Source: Streptomyces cynarae (GTDB taxonomy: Bacteria > Actinomycetota > Actinomycetes > Streptomycetales > Streptomycetaceae). From it: a stretch of DNA of 64,000 bases. Made by a program: the position numbers and the translations under genes. The notes beneath the pieces were generated by a model. The model did not search any database and was not told where the DNA came from. It saw only the letters and a program-made list of their open reading frames with translations. Shown here one piece after another: positions 7,859 to 17,219 of this stretch; the first letter of the stretch is position 1, and each line of letters starts with the position of its first letter. Where the stretch lies: assembly GCF_025642135.1 (NCBI RefSeq), contig NZ_CP106793.1:5920001-5984000 (forward strand), read 5' to 3'.

Positions 7859-8917
7859 ATGACCCACCAGTGGCGCGGAATCATCGAGGAGTACCGGGAC
7901 CGGCTGCCGGTGTCCGACAGCACGCCGGTCGTCACGCTCCGCGAGGGCGGTACGCCGCTCGTGCCCGCGCAGGTGCTCTCCGAGCGCACCGGGTGTGATG
8001 TCCATCTCAAGGTGGAGGGCGCCAACCCCACCGGGTCCTTCAAGGACCGCGGTATGACCATGGCCATCTCCAAGGCCAAGGAGGAGGGGGCGAAGGCCGT
8101 CATCTGCGCCTCCACCGGCAACACGTCCGCCTCTGCCGCCGCCTACGCCGTGCGCGCCGGCATGGTCTCCGCCGTGCTCGTGCCGCAGGGCAAGATCGCG
8201 CTCGGCAAGATGGGCCAGGCCCTGGTGCACGGGGCGAAGATCCTCCAGGTCGACGGCAACTTCGACGACTGCCTCACCCTCGCCCGGGCGCTCAGCGACA
8301 ACTACCCCGTGGCGCTGGTCAATTCGGTCAACCCGGTGCGTATCGAGGGTCAGAAGACGGCGTCCTTCGAGATCGTGGACATGCTCGGCGACGCCCCGGA
8401 CATCCACGTCCTTCCGGTCGGCAACGCGGGCAACATCACGGCCTACTGGAAGGGCTACAAGGAGTACGCCGCCGACGGCGTCGCCGAGCGCACCCCTCGC
8501 ATGTGGGGCTTCCAGGCGTCCGGCTCCGCCCCGATCGTGCGCGGCGAGGTCGTCAAGGACCCCTCGACCATCGCCACCGCCATCCGCATCGGCAACCCGG
8601 CGTCCTGGAAGTACGCCCTCGAGGCGCGGGACGAATCGGGCGGGTTCATCGATGAGGTGACGGACCGTGAAATCCTGCGCGCCTACCGGTTGTTGGCCGC
8701 GCAGGAAGGTGTCTTCGTGGAGCCCGCGTCCGCCGCGTCCGTCGCCGGGCTGCTGAAGGCGGCCGAGCAGGGCAAGGTCGACCCCGGGCAGCGGATCGTG
8801 TGCACCGTCACCGGCAACGGCCTCAAGGACCCCGACTGGGCCGTTGCGGGCGCCCCGCAGCCGGTCACCGTCCCGGTCGACGCGGCGACCGCTGCCGAGC
8901 GGCTCGGCCTCGCGTAA
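7859..8917 (+). CDS. thrC: Threonine synthase
   Basis: 352 residues, short form typical of actinobacteria. PLP-dependent conversion of O-phosphohomoserine to L-threonine. Lys62 in [11 protein letters not shown] is the Schiff-base lysine; [13 protein letters not shown] and the [15 protein letters not shown] segment bind cofactor phosphate and substrate. It starts 6 bp after hom behind GAAGGAGAG, so translation is probably coupled. thrB follows after 256 bp rather than tightly, leaving room for a separate promoter. Confidence 0.96.
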   Translation: MTHQWRGIIEEYRDRLPVSDSTPVVTLREGGTPLVPAQVLSERTGCDVHLKVEGANPTGSFKDRGMTMAISKAKEEGAKAVICASTGNTSASAAAYAVRAGMVSAVLVPQGKIALGKMGQALVHGAKILQVDGNFDDCLTLARALSDNYPVALVNSVNPVRIEGQKTASFEIVDMLGDAPDIHVLPVGNAGNITAYWKGYKEYAADGVAERTPRMWGFQASGSAPIVRGEVVKDPSTIATAIRIGNPASWKYALEARDESGGFIDEVTDREILRAYRLLAAQEGVFVEPASAASVAGLLKAAEQGKVDPGQRIVCTVTGNGLKDPDWAVAGAPQPVTVPVDAATAAERLGLA

Positions 8918-9173
8918 TCAGGCCCCTCCCGGGGGATAACCCTTACGGGCACCGACAGAGGGGGCACAGGGGCAGCACGACACGCATCGTGCGCCTCCTG
9001 TGCGCCCTATGTCGCCACAGAACCTTCCTTCGATAGGCTGTACTGAACCCGCCCGCCGCATATGCCGCAGCCGCATGTGCCGTGGTGCCGCGCCGCCTTC
9101 GCGGCCTTCGGGTCCTCCGTACGTCATCGAATGTCATTCGACGATCACGCAGCTCAAGGAGAGTCAACGAGCG

Positions 9174-10091
9174 ATGGCCGGTCCAGCGTTCCGCGCCGCC
9201 GCCGTCCGGGTGCGCGTCCCCGCCACCAGCGCCAACCTCGGTCCGGGCTTCGACGCCCTCGGGCTCGCGCTGGGGCTCTACGACGACGTGGTCGTCCGGG
9301 TGGCCGACTCCGGGCTGCACATCGACATCGCGGGCGAGGGCAGCGAGACCCTCCCGCGGGACGAGAGCCATCTCCTCGTGCGGTCCCTGCGCGCCGCCTT
9401 CGACGCGCTGGGCGGGCAGCCGCGCGGCCTGGAGATCGTCTGCGCCAACCGCATCCCGCACGGCCGGGGCCTCGGCTCCTCCTCCGCCGCCATCTGTGCC
9501 GGCATCGTCGCGGCCCGCGCCGTGACCATAGGCGGCGACAGCCGGCTCGACGACACCGCGCTGCTGGAACTCGCCACCGAGATCGAGGGTCACCCCGACA
9601 ACGTCGCGGCCTGTCTCCTCGGCGGATTCACCCTCTCCTGGATGGAGCGCGGCGCCGCCCGTGCGATCCGCATGGACCCCGCCGATTCCATCGTTCCGGT
9701 GGTTTTCGTCCCCGGGAAGCCGGTCCTGACCGCGACCGCGCGTGGACTGCTCCCGCGCACCGTGCCGCATGTCGACGCCGCCACCAACGCGGGCCGCGCC
9801 GCCCTGCTCGTCGAGGCCCTGACCAGGCGCCCCGAGTTGCTGCTGCCCGCCACCGAGGACCGCCTCCACCAGGAGTACCGCGCCCCGGCCATGCCGGAGA
9901 GCGCCGCGCTGGTGGAGCGGCTGCGGGCGGACGGCATCCCCGCGGTGATCTCCGGCGCCGGCCCCACGGTCCTGGCGCTCGCCGACGACGCGAGCGCCGA
10001 CAAGGTGGCCGACCTGGCGGGCGAGGGCTGGGCCGCCAACCGGCTGGAGCTGGACAGCCAGGGAGCGAGCGTGCTGCCGCTTGCGCCCTGA
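9174..10091 (+). CDS. thrB: Homoserine kinase
   Basis: 305 residues, GHMP-family kinase that phosphorylates homoserine to supply ThrC. Motifs: VRVPATSANLGPGFDALGLA near the N-terminus, the ATP-binding IPHGRGLGSSSAA at 94-106, and a C-terminal SGAGPTVLAL. ATG 9174 follows AAGGAGAG and matches the family start; the frame is open back to 9000, but the upstream translation (RICRSRMCRGAAPPS) is not protein-like for this family. The 8918-9173 gap shows no other gene and may hold a separate promoter. Confidence 0.95.
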   Translation: MAGPAFRAAAVRVRVPATSANLGPGFDALGLALGLYDDVVVRVADSGLHIDIAGEGSETLPRDESHLLVRSLRAAFDALGGQPRGLEIVCANRIPHGRGLGSSSAAICAGIVAARAVTIGGDSRLDDTALLELATEIEGHPDNVAACLLGGFTLSWMERGAARAIRMDPADSIVPVVFVPGKPVLTATARGLLPRTVPHVDAATNAGRAALLVEALTRRPELLLPATEDRLHQEYRAPAMPESAALVERLRADGIPAVISGAGPTVLALADDASADKVADLAGEGWAANRLELDSQGASVLPLAP

Positions 10092-10499
10092 CACACGGTT
10101 GCCGGATTTGGAGAGGGGGAATGTTTGTTGGATCCGGTAGTGTTAACCTCAAGTCTGCACCCGACCCCGCCATGGCGAGGTGCTTCGTGTCCCCGTCCGG
10201 GACCAACATTCTTCCGGGAGCTTCCCAAGCTGCCCTGTGTTCCGTATCACGTACCTGAGCCATACGTCGTACGCGGACACTGAGCGGATTGCAGAGCACG
10301 CTCCGGAATCGGCGTGACCGAGCCGCGCGACACAAAACCGGGTGTCACGGCTTCGGGAAGCGCCAATCACCAGAAATCTCTTCCGCCGCTTTGGCGGACC
10401 ACCGCACCGGCACGGTTCACACAAACCGGACCGAAGCCGGACAGCACAACCGGTCGCCGAGCCAGACAGGCCGACGTCCGCTCCAGGGAAGGACCCTTC
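10092..10499 (+). promoter_or_regulatory. 408-nt leader region of rho
   Basis: No gene is supported here. The stretch GTAGTGTTAACCTCAAGTC at 10136-10154 is A+T-richer than its surroundings and contains a TAGTGT hexamer resembling an HrdB -10 element, without a clear -35 at 17-18 bp. If transcription starts there, rho has a leader of about 350 nt, C-rich and G-poor in places (for example 10388-10470), as expected for a Rho-binding autoregulatory leader. That function is inferred. Confidence 0.4.
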
Positions 10500-12494
10500 G
10501 TGAGCGACACCACCGATCTGATGGGCGCACGTGTCGAGGACACCGCTGCCGCGCCCGCCACGGACGCCTCCGCGCCTGCCACCGGTGCCGGGTCCCGGCG
10601 GCGCCGCGGTACCGGCCTCGAGGGCATGGTGCTGGCCGAGCTACAGCAGGTCGCATCCGGCCTCGGCATCAGGGGCACGGCGCGCATGCGCAAGAGCCAG
10701 CTGATCGAGGTCATCAAGGAGGCGCAGGCGGGAGGTGGCGCCCCGGCCGCCAAGGCCGACACCGCCACCGAGACCAAGCCCAAGCGCCGGGCCACCTCCA
10801 GGACTCGCACCGGAGACGAAGCCGCCGCGGCCGAGCCCAAGGCCGCCAAGGCCGACAAGGCCCCCGAGCAGGCCGTGGCCCCGCAGCAGATCGAGATCCC
10901 CGGCCAGGGAGCCGGTGACGACGCCCCGGTCGAGCGCCGTCGGCGCCGCGCCACCGCCGAGGCCGGCAGCCCCGAGACGGTCGCCGCCGAGGCGCAGAGC
11001 GAGGCGAAGGCCGAGACCCCGGCCCAGCCCCAGCAGGCCCAGCCGCAGGGCGACGGCGCCAAGGCCGACGCCGGCGACGGCGGCGAGGGCCGCCGCCGCG
11101 ACCGCCGTGAGCGCGGCCGTGACCGTGACCGCCGCGGCAAGGGCGACGACCAGCAGCAGGGCCAGGGCGGCGGCCGCCAGGACCGTCAGCAGCAGGGCCA
11201 GCAGCAGGGTGGTGGCCGCCAGGACCGCAACACCGGTCCGCAGGACGACGACGACTTCGACGGCGGACGCAGGGGCCGTCGCGGCCGCTACCGCGACCGC
11301 CGTGGCCGTCGTGGCCGCGACGACATCGCGCCCGAGCCGCAGCTCGCCGAGGACGACGTCCTGATCCCCGTCGCGGGCATCCTGGACATCCTCGACAACT
11401 ACGCCTTCATCCGGACCTCCGGCTACCTGCCGGGCCCGAACGACGTGTACGTCTCCCTCGCCCAGGTCCGCAAGAACGGCCTGCGCAAGGGTGACCACAT
11501 CACGGGTGCGGTCCGTCAGCCCAAGGAGGGCGAGCGCCGCGAGAAGTTCAACGCGCTGGTCCGCCTCGACTCCGTCAACGGCATGGCGCCCGAACACGGC
11601 CGCGGCCGCCCGGAGTTCAACAAGCTGACCCCGCTCTACCCGCAGGACCGCCTCCGCCTGGAGACGGACCCCGGTGTCCTCACCACCCGCATCATCGACC
11701 TGGTCTCGCCGATCGGTAAGGGCCAGCGCGGTCTGATCGTGGCCCCGCCGAAGACCGGTAAGACCATGATCATGCAGGCGATCGCCAACGCGATCACCCA
11801 CAACAACCCCGAGTGCCACCTGATGGTCGTCCTCGTCGACGAGCGTCCGGAAGAGGTCACCGACATGCAGCGGTCGGTCAAGGGCGAGGTCATCTCCTCG
11901 ACCTTCGACCGCCCGGCCGAGGACCACACCACGGTCGCCGAGCTGGCCATCGAGCGCGCCAAGCGCCTGGTGGAGCTGGGTCACGACGTCGTCGTGCTGC
12001 TCGACTCGATCACGCGTCTGGGCCGTGCGTACAACCTCGCCGCCCCGGCCTCCGGCCGCATCCTGTCCGGTGGTGTCGACTCGACCGCCCTGTACCCGCC
12101 GAAGCGCTTCTTCGGTGCGGCCCGCAACATCGAGGACGGCGGCTCGCTGACCATCCTCGCCACCGCCCTGGTGGACACCGGGTCCCGCATGGACGAGGTG
12201 ATCTTCGAGGAGTTCAAGGGCACCGGCAACATGGAGCTCAAGCTCGACCGGAAGCTCGCCGACAAGCGCATCTTCCCCGCGGTGGACGTGGACGCGTCCG
12301 GTACCCGTAAGGAGGAGATCCTGCTCGGCGCCGAGGAGCTCAACATCGTCTGGAAGCTGCGCCGGGTGCTGCACGCCCTCGACCAGCAGCAGGCGATCGA
12401 GCTGCTCCTCGACAAGATGAAGCAGACCAAGTCGAACGTCGAGTTCCTGATGCAGATCCAGAAGACGACCCCGGCGCCCGGCAACGGGGACTGA
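10500..12494 (+). CDS. rho: Transcription termination factor Rho
   Basis: 664 residues, much longer than the 419 of E. coli Rho, as in other actinobacteria. Order: Rho_N motif (about 38-75, [18 protein letters not shown]), a disordered insert rich in Ala, Glu, Lys, Arg, Gln and Asp with RDR and QQGQ runs (about 80-280), the RNA-binding fold (about 285-365, [20 protein letters not shown]), then the hexameric ATPase with Walker A APPKTGKT at 415-422 and [16 protein letters not shown] 10500 follows AGGGAAGGA at 10485-10492 and gives [14 protein letters not shown]. An in-frame start at 10314 would add 62 unlikely residues. It ends at a strong hairpin. Confidence 0.96.
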   Translation: MSDTTDLMGARVEDTAAAPATDASAPATGAGSRRRRGTGLEGMVLAELQQVASGLGIRGTARMRKSQLIEVIKEAQAGGGAPAAKADTATETKPKRRATSRTRTGDEAAAAEPKAAKADKAPEQAVAPQQIEIPGQGAGDDAPVERRRRRATAEAGSPETVAAEAQSEAKAETPAQPQQAQPQGDGAKADAGDGGEGRRRDRRERGRDRDRRGKGDDQQQGQGGGRQDRQQQGQQQGGGRQDRNTGPQDDDDFDGGRRGRRGRYRDRRGRRGRDDIAPEPQLAEDDVLIPVAGILDILDNYAFIRTSGYLPGPNDVYVSLAQVRKNGLRKGDHITGAVRQPKEGERREKFNALVRLDSVNGMAPEHGRGRPEFNKLTPLYPQDRLRLETDPGVLTTRIIDLVSPIGKGQRGLIVAPPKTGKTMIMQAIANAITHNNPECHLMVVLVDERPEEVTDMQRSVKGEVISSTFDRPAEDHTTVAELAIERAKRLVELGHDVVVLLDSITRLGRAYNLAAPASGRILSGGVDSTALYPPKRFFGAARNIEDGGSLTILATALVDTGSRMDEVIFEEFKGTGNMELKLDRKLADKRIFPAVDVDASGTRKEEILLGAEELNIVWKLRRVLHALDQQQAIELLLDKMKQTKSNVEFLMQIQKTTPAPGNGD

Positions 12495-12509
12495 GCAGGT
12501 CGTCACAGC

Positions 12510-12547
12510 ACAGGGCCGTCCCGTCGTATCCGACGGGACGGCCCTGT
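12510..12547 (+). terminator. Strong hairpin terminator of rho
   Basis: A perfect 17-bp stem (ACAGGGCCGTCCCGTCG and its complement) with a TATC loop, 15 bp after the rho stop codon. There is no T run, as is common in Streptomyces. Confidence 0.85.
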
Positions 12548-12778
12548 GCGTTGGCGAGATTTACGCCACAAGGAACTGATTGCGGGCGGTACGGCCACTA
12601 CGCCCCTGTACGGGCGAAGCCGCAGGTGAACGCCGTGCCACCGACCCCGAAGTGACCGTGCGTGTTTGCCGGGCCACGTCCTGGACACTCAGCGTTGTGC
12701 AACTCTTGCTCCGGTTTCTCCGTCCGACCGAACGGAGCGACCATGGACCAATGAGAGGCCGCCAGGACTGAGGAGCAC

Positions 12779-13918
12779 ATGCCTTCCGAGAGCACGCCGG
12801 ACGCCGGCATAGCCGGCGAGGCCACGACGCCGGGCCCGCGCCGCGGCGGCAAGGGCCGCCGCCGCAAGCCCCGCAGCGCCGGACGCAAGGCGCTCCTGGC
12901 CACCGCATGGAGTGCGGCGGGCATCCTGCTGCTCGGCGGCACCGGCGCCGGCTACCTCTACTTCAAGCTCAACGGCAACATCAAGAGCGTCGACATCAAC
13001 CAGGCGCTCGGCGGCGACCGGCCCCAGAAGGTCGACAACGGCTCCGAGAACATCCTGGTCCTCGGCTCGGACACCCGTTCCGGCGCCAACAGGAAGCTGG
13101 GCGGCGGCACCGACGACGGCACCGGGCGTTCGGACACCGCGATGATCGTGCACTTGTACAAGGGCCACAAGCAGGCCAGCGTCGTCTCCATCCCGCGCGA
13201 CACCCTCGTCGACCGGCCCGCGTGCACCGACCCCAAGGGCGTCACGCACGCCGCGGCCCGCGGCTCCATGTTCAACGAGGCCTACTCCGTCGGCGGCGCC
13301 ACCTGCGCCGTGAAGACCGTCGAGTCGATCACCGGCATCCGTATGGACCACTACGTCGAGGTCGACTTCGCCGGCTTCGAGAAACTGATCGACACTCTCG
13401 GCGGCGTCCAGGTGACCACCACCAAGGACATCCACGACGGCAGCAGCCACCTCGACCTGAAGGCCGGCACGCACACCCTGAACGGGCAGCAGGCGCTCGG
13501 CCTGGTCCGCACCCGGCACGGCGTGGGCGACGGCTCCGACCTCGGGCGCATCCAGCTCCAGCAGGCGTTCATCAAGGCCCTGGTCAGCCAGGTGGAGCAC
13601 ATCGGCGTGCTGACCAGCCCCCAGAAGCTGTACGACCTCGCCGACACCGCGACGAAGTCCGTCACCACCGACTCCGACCTGGCCTCCGTCAAGGACCTGG
13701 CGTCGTTCGCCGAGGGGCTGAAGGGCATCAGCTCCTCCCACATGAACATGGTGACGATGCCGGTCCAGTACGACCCGGCGAACCCGAACCGGGTCCTGCT
13801 GGACGAGGCCAAGGCCCGGCTGATGTGGACCGCACTGAAGAACGACCAGCCGATCCCGGCGGCGGCGACGAAGGGGACGGCCACGGGCCAAGCCAAGGGT
13901 GTGGTCAGCGCCCCGTAA
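12779..13918 (+). CDS. LytR-CpsA-Psr (LCP) family cell-wall glycopolymer ligase
   Basis: 379 residues. LCP enzymes transfer lipid-linked glycopolymers (teichoic acid-type or other wall polymers) onto peptidoglycan. A basic cytoplasmic tail ([17 protein letters not shown]) precedes one membrane segment at about 37-62; the extracellular LCP domain has [20 protein letters not shown] and [11 protein letters not shown], the Arg/Asp motifs that hold pyrophosphate, and later [25 protein letters not shown] lies just before ATG 12779. Streptomyces carry several LCP paralogues, so the exact polymer is unknown. A WecA-type enzyme making lipid-linked sugar lies 7 kb downstream. Confidence 0.9.
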   Translation: MPSESTPDAGIAGEATTPGPRRGGKGRRRKPRSAGRKALLATAWSAAGILLLGGTGAGYLYFKLNGNIKSVDINQALGGDRPQKVDNGSENILVLGSDTRSGANRKLGGGTDDGTGRSDTAMIVHLYKGHKQASVVSIPRDTLVDRPACTDPKGVTHAAARGSMFNEAYSVGGATCAVKTVESITGIRMDHYVEVDFAGFEKLIDTLGGVQVTTTKDIHDGSSHLDLKAGTHTLNGQQALGLVRTRHGVGDGSDLGRIQLQQAFIKALVSQVEHIGVLTSPQKLYDLADTATKSVTTDSDLASVKDLASFAEGLKGISSSHMNMVTMPVQYDPANPNRVLLDEAKARLMWTALKNDQPIPAAATKGTATGQAKGVVSAP

Positions 13919-14003
13919 GGTGCGCGAGGAACCACATCGAGCCCGCACCAGCCCACGGCGACGAGGTGCCCCCCAGTAGGCGAGCCCACCCCTCCACCCG
14001 TGG

Positions 14004-14029
14004 GGAATACACGAGCCCGGCCCCCGGTT
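14004..14029 (+). promoter_or_regulatory. Candidate sigma-R promoter of rpmE
   Basis: GGAAT at 14004-14008 and GTT at 14027-14029 with exactly 18 bp between, matching the sigma-R (thiol-oxidative stress) consensus GGAAT-N18/19-GTT. The start point would fall near 14036, giving a leader of about 100 nt before rpmE. From memory, L31 is listed in the S. coelicolor sigma-R regulon. Confidence 0.55.
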
Positions 14030-14133
14030 TTGGGGGATGGCGCCAGTCCTGGCAGACTGGTACGTCGGCTCCGGTTCACGCTGCCGCATCCCGCGGCTGC
14101 GACCCGGCGCCCTCCCGGAAACTAGGAGACACC

Positions 14134-14355
14134 TTGAAGCGCGACATCCACCCCGCGTACGTCGAGACGCAGGTCAGCTGCACCTGCGGCGCGTCGTTCA
14201 CCACCCGTAGCACCATCGAGTCCGGCACCATCCGGGCCGAGGTCTGCTCCGAGTGCCACCCGTTCTACACGGGCAAGCAGAAGATCCTCGACACCGGTGG
14301 CCGTGTGGCCCGCTTCGAGGCCCGCTTCGGCAAGGCTGCCGCTGCCAAGAAGTAG
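14134..14355 (+). CDS. rpmE: Ribosomal protein L31, zinc-binding form
   Basis: 73 residues starting at a TTG ([13 protein letters not shown]) behind AGGAGA. Four cysteines form a zinc site: Cys16 and Cys18 in SCTCGASF and Cys38 and Cys41 in [14 protein letters not shown]. This is the Cys-containing (C+) paralogue, not the zinc-independent one induced under zinc limitation. A candidate sigma-R promoter lies upstream and a strong hairpin just downstream, so it is probably a single-gene unit before prfA. Confidence 0.95.
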   Translation: MKRDIHPAYVETQVSCTCGASFTTRSTIESGTIRAEVCSECHPFYTGKQKILDTGGRVARFEARFGKAAAAKK

Positions 14356-14364
14356 CGAGCCCAC

Positions 14365-14413
14365 AGCGCCGGTCTCCGGTGCCCCCTTCGCCGGGGGCAC
14401 CGGGGCCGGCGCT
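14365..14413 (+). terminator. Two-part hairpin terminator of rpmE
   Basis: Outer stem AGCGCCGG (14365-14372) with CCGGCGCT (14406-14413) encloses an inner 11-bp stem CCGGTGCCCCC / GGGGGCACCGG (14376-14386 with 14393-14403). TTTG follows. It starts 10 bp after the rpmE stop. Confidence 0.8.
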
Positions 14414-14489
14414 TTGCGGTGCAGCCATTGTTCGTCGTACACACGTCCCCATGCCCCGGCCGGGCAGGGGGCATTTCAGGGAGCCGGAG

Positions 14490-15569
14490 ATGTTCGAGGC
14501 GGTCGAGGAACTGGTCGGTGAGCACGCCGACCTGGAGAAGAAACTCGCGGATCCGTCGATCCACGCCGACCAGGCGGGCGCGCGCAGGCTGAACAAGCGC
14601 TACGCCGAGCTGGGCCCGATCGTCGCCACGTACCGCTCCTGGAAGCAGACCGGCGACGACATCGAGACGGCGCGCGAACTCGCCGCCGACGACCCCGACT
14701 TCGCCGCCGAGGTCAAGGAGCTGGAGAAGCAGCGCGAGGAGCTGACCGAGAAGCTGCGCCTGCTGCTCGTCCCGCGCGACCCCAGCGACGACAAGGACGT
14801 CATCCTCGAGATCAAGGCGGGCGCGGGCGGCGACGAGTCCGCCCTGTTCGCCGGCGACCTGCTGCGCATGTACCTGCGCTACGCCGAGCGGGTCGGCTGG
14901 AAGACCGAGATCATCGACGCCACCGAGTCCGAACTGGGCGGCTACAAGGACGTCCAGGTCGCCGTGAAGACCAAGGGCGGCCAGGGTGCCACCGAGCCCG
15001 GCCAGGGCGTGTGGGCCCGGCTGAAGTACGAGGGCGGGGTGCACCGCGTGCAGCGCGTGCCCGCGACCGAGTCCCAGGGCCGTATCCACACCTCCGCGGC
15101 CGGTGTCCTCGTCACCCCCGAGGCCGAGGAGGTCGACGTGGAGATCAACCCCAACGACCTCCGGATCGACGTCTACCGGTCCTCGGGCCCCGGCGGCCAG
15201 TCCGTCAACACCACCGACTCCGCGGTGCGCATCACGCACATCCCGACCGGCGTCGTCGCCTCCTGCCAGAACGAGAAGAGCCAGCTGCAGAACAAGCAGC
15301 AGGCGATGCGTATCCTGCGCTCCAGGCTGCTCGCCATGGCGCAGGAGGAGGCGGAGAAGGAGGCCGCCGACGCCCGCCGCAGCCAGGTCCGCACCGTCGA
15401 CCGCTCCGAGAAGATCCGCACGTACAACTTCCCGGAGAACCGCATCTCGGACCACCGCGTCGGCTTCAAGGCGTACAACCTGGACCAGGTTCTGGACGGC
15501 GACCTCGACGCGGTCATCCAGGCCTGCGTCGACGCGGACTCGGCCGCCAAGCTCGCCGCCGCCGCGTAA
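14490..15569 (+). CDS. prfA: Peptide chain release factor 1
   Basis: 359 residues. It releases the peptide at UAA and UAG. The PxT-type recognition motif is PAT in [18 protein letters not shown], which marks RF1 rather than RF2, and the catalytic GGQ is at 235-237 in [14 protein letters not shown] 14490 follows GGGAGCCGGAG and gives [12 protein letters not shown], the expected N-terminus; the frame is open back to 14253 but reads through the rpmE terminator. prmC, which methylates the GGQ glutamine, follows after 49 bp. Confidence 0.97.
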   Translation: MFEAVEELVGEHADLEKKLADPSIHADQAGARRLNKRYAELGPIVATYRSWKQTGDDIETARELAADDPDFAAEVKELEKQREELTEKLRLLLVPRDPSDDKDVILEIKAGAGGDESALFAGDLLRMYLRYAERVGWKTEIIDATESELGGYKDVQVAVKTKGGQGATEPGQGVWARLKYEGGVHRVQRVPATESQGRIHTSAAGVLVTPEAEEVDVEINPNDLRIDVYRSSGPGGQSVNTTDSAVRITHIPTGVVASCQNEKSQLQNKQQAMRILRSRLLAMAQEEAEKEAADARRSQVRTVDRSEKIRTYNFPENRISDHRVGFKAYNLDQVLDGDLDAVIQACVDADSAAKLAAAA

Positions 15570-15618
15570 GGCTCCGTACCAGCCGCACCAGGCCCGTAGA
15601 CAGCACCGGAGGACCAGC

Positions 15619-16464
15619 GTGAACCTGCTGCTCGCGGAGGTGGCCCAGGCCACCCAGCGGCTGGCCGACGCCGGCGTGCCCTCGCCGCGCAACGACGCGG
15701 AGGAGCTCGCCGCGTTCGTGCACGGCGTCAAGCGGGGCGAGCTGCACTCCGTGAAGGACTCGGACTTCGACGCCCGCTACTGGGAGGTCATCGCGCGCCG
15801 GGAGCAGCGCGAGCCGCTCCAGCACATCACCGGGCGTGCCTACTTCCGGTACCTGGAACTCCAGGTCGGACCCGGGGTGTTCGTGCCGCGCCCGGAGACC
15901 GAGTCGGTCGTCGGCTGGGCCATAGACGCCGTACGGGCCATGGACGTCGTCGAGCCGTGCATCGTGGACCTGTGCACCGGCTCCGGCGCCATCGCGCTCG
16001 CCCTCGCGCAGGAGGTGCCGCGCTCGCGCGTGCACGCGGTGGAGCTGTCCGAGGACGCCCTGCAGTGGACCCGCAAGAACATGGCGGGCTCCAGGGTCGA
16101 CCTGCGTCAGGGAGACGCGCGGGACGCCTTTCCGGACCTCAACGGACAGGTCGATCTCGTGATCTCCAACCCGCCGTACATCCCGCTCACCGAGTGGGAG
16201 TACGTGGCCCCGGAGGCCCGGGACTACGACCCGGAGCTGGCCCTGTTCTCCGGCGAGGACGGCCTGGACCTCATCCGGGGCATCGAGCGCACCGCGCACC
16301 GGCTGCTGCGCCCCGGAGGTGTCGTCGTCATCGAGCACGCCGACACCCAGGGCGGCCAGGTGCCGTGGATCTTCACCGAGGAGCGGGGCTGGGCCGACGC
16401 GGCCGACCACCCCGACCTGAACAACCGCCCGCGCTTCGCGACCGCCCGCAAGGCTCTGCCGTGA
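15619..16464 (+). CDS. prmC: Release-factor glutamine methyltransferase
   Basis: 281 residues. SAM-dependent N5-methylation of the GGQ glutamine in RF1 and RF2. An N-terminal helical domain (NLLLAEVAQATQRLADAG) is followed by a Rossmann methyltransferase with VDLCTGSGAIALALA and the catalytic NPPYIPL starting at Asn184. GTG 15619 lies behind CCGGAGGA. The neighbouring prfA encodes its substrate, and sua5 follows 55 bp later, the conserved actinobacterial order. Confidence 0.95.
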   Translation: MNLLLAEVAQATQRLADAGVPSPRNDAEELAAFVHGVKRGELHSVKDSDFDARYWEVIARREQREPLQHITGRAYFRYLELQVGPGVFVPRPETESVVGWAIDAVRAMDVVEPCIVDLCTGSGAIALALAQEVPRSRVHAVELSEDALQWTRKNMAGSRVDLRQGDARDAFPDLNGQVDLVISNPPYIPLTEWEYVAPEARDYDPELALFSGEDGLDLIRGIERTAHRLLRPGGVVVIEHADTQGGQVPWIFTEERGWADAADHPDLNNRPRFATARKALP

Positions 16465-16519
16465 GCATCCCCGAGACTCTTTTCCCGCAGCAGTACGTGT
16501 ACGAGGAGGCCAGCTGACA

Positions 16520-17167
16520 ATGGCACGGCGATACGACACCAACGACGCGACCGACCGCGCGACGGGTCTGCGCGAGGCCGCGTCCGCCGTCCGCCGGGGC
16601 GAACTCGTGGTGCTGCCGACCGACACGGTGTACGGCATCGGCGCCGACGCGTTCTCCGCGGAGGCCGTGGCCGACCTGCTCCAGGCCAAGGGCCGCGGCC
16701 GCAACATGCCCACGCCCGTCCTCATCGGCTCCCCGAACACGCTGCACGGCCTCGTCACGGACTTCTCCGAGATGGCGTGGGAGCTGGTGGACGCCTTCTG
16801 GCCGGGGGCCCTCACGCTCGTCACCAAGCACCAGCCGTCGCTCCAGTGGGACCTGGGGGACACCCGGGGCACCGTCGCCGTGCGGATGCCGCTGCACCCG
16901 GTCGCGATCGAGCTGCTGACGGAGGTCGGGCCGATGGCGGTCTCCTCCGCGAACCTCACCGGCCACCCGGCACCGGAGACGTGCGACGCCGCGCAGGAGA
17001 TGCTCGGCGACTCCGTCTCCGTCTACCTGGACGGCGGCCCCACCCCCGGCAACGTGCCGTCGTCGATCGTCGACGTCACCGGCAAGGTGCCCGTGCTGCT
17101 GCGCGAGGGCGCCCTGTCGCCGGAGGAGCTGCGCAAGGTCGTACCCGACCTCGAGGTGGCGAATTGA
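16520..17167 (+). CDS. L-threonylcarbamoyladenylate synthase (Sua5/YciO/YrdC family)
   Basis: 215 residues. It makes threonylcarbamoyl-AMP from threonine, bicarbonate and ATP, the first step of t6A37 tRNA modification. Motifs: ELVVLPTDTVYGIGADAF, the nucleotide-binding region KGRGRNMPTPVLIGS, AFWPGALTLV and VAVRMPLHP, with SSANLTGHPAPET near the end. The length is the short TsaC-like type without the extra C-terminal Sua5 domain. It shares the prfA-prmC transcription block and ends 52 bp before the phosphatase-like gene. Confidence 0.93.
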   Translation: MARRYDTNDATDRATGLREAASAVRRGELVVLPTDTVYGIGADAFSAEAVADLLQAKGRGRNMPTPVLIGSPNTLHGLVTDFSEMAWELVDAFWPGALTLVTKHQPSLQWDLGDTRGTVAVRMPLHPVAIELLTEVGPMAVSSANLTGHPAPETCDAAQEMLGDSVSVYLDGGPTPGNVPSSIVDVTGKVPVLLREGALSPEELRKVVPDLEVAN

Positions 17168-17184
17168 CGGCCCCTGACTCCCCC

Positions 17185-17219
17185 AAGCTCTCGACTCCGC
17201 TCGAGCAGGGGGCACCCCC
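17185..17219. repeat. Streptomyces-type palindromic intergenic repeat
   Basis: AAGCTCTCGACTCCGCTCGA followed by GCAGGGGGCACCCCC, ending immediately before the ATG of the phosphatase-like gene. Related GC-rich elements (GAGCAGGGGGTACCCCCA, CCTGGGGGAGGCAC) recur at about 17980-18062 and 29188-29222. From memory, such elements are widely dispersed in Streptomyces genomes. Confidence 0.65.

Noticed and set aside
10641..12506. 621-codon frame opposite rho, and similar frames opposite lysA (4968-6461), hom/thrC (6614-8407), atpA/atpG (24536-27025) and atpD (27193-28668)
   Set aside because: All are antisense to well-identified genes and show the Val/Gly/Asp/Arg-rich translation expected from the reverse of high-G+C coding DNA.
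12907..14355. Single 482-codon frame covering LCP gene and rpmE
   Set aside because: The first 400 codons are an out-of-frame reading of the LCP gene; only the last 73 codons, from TTG 14134, are real (L31).
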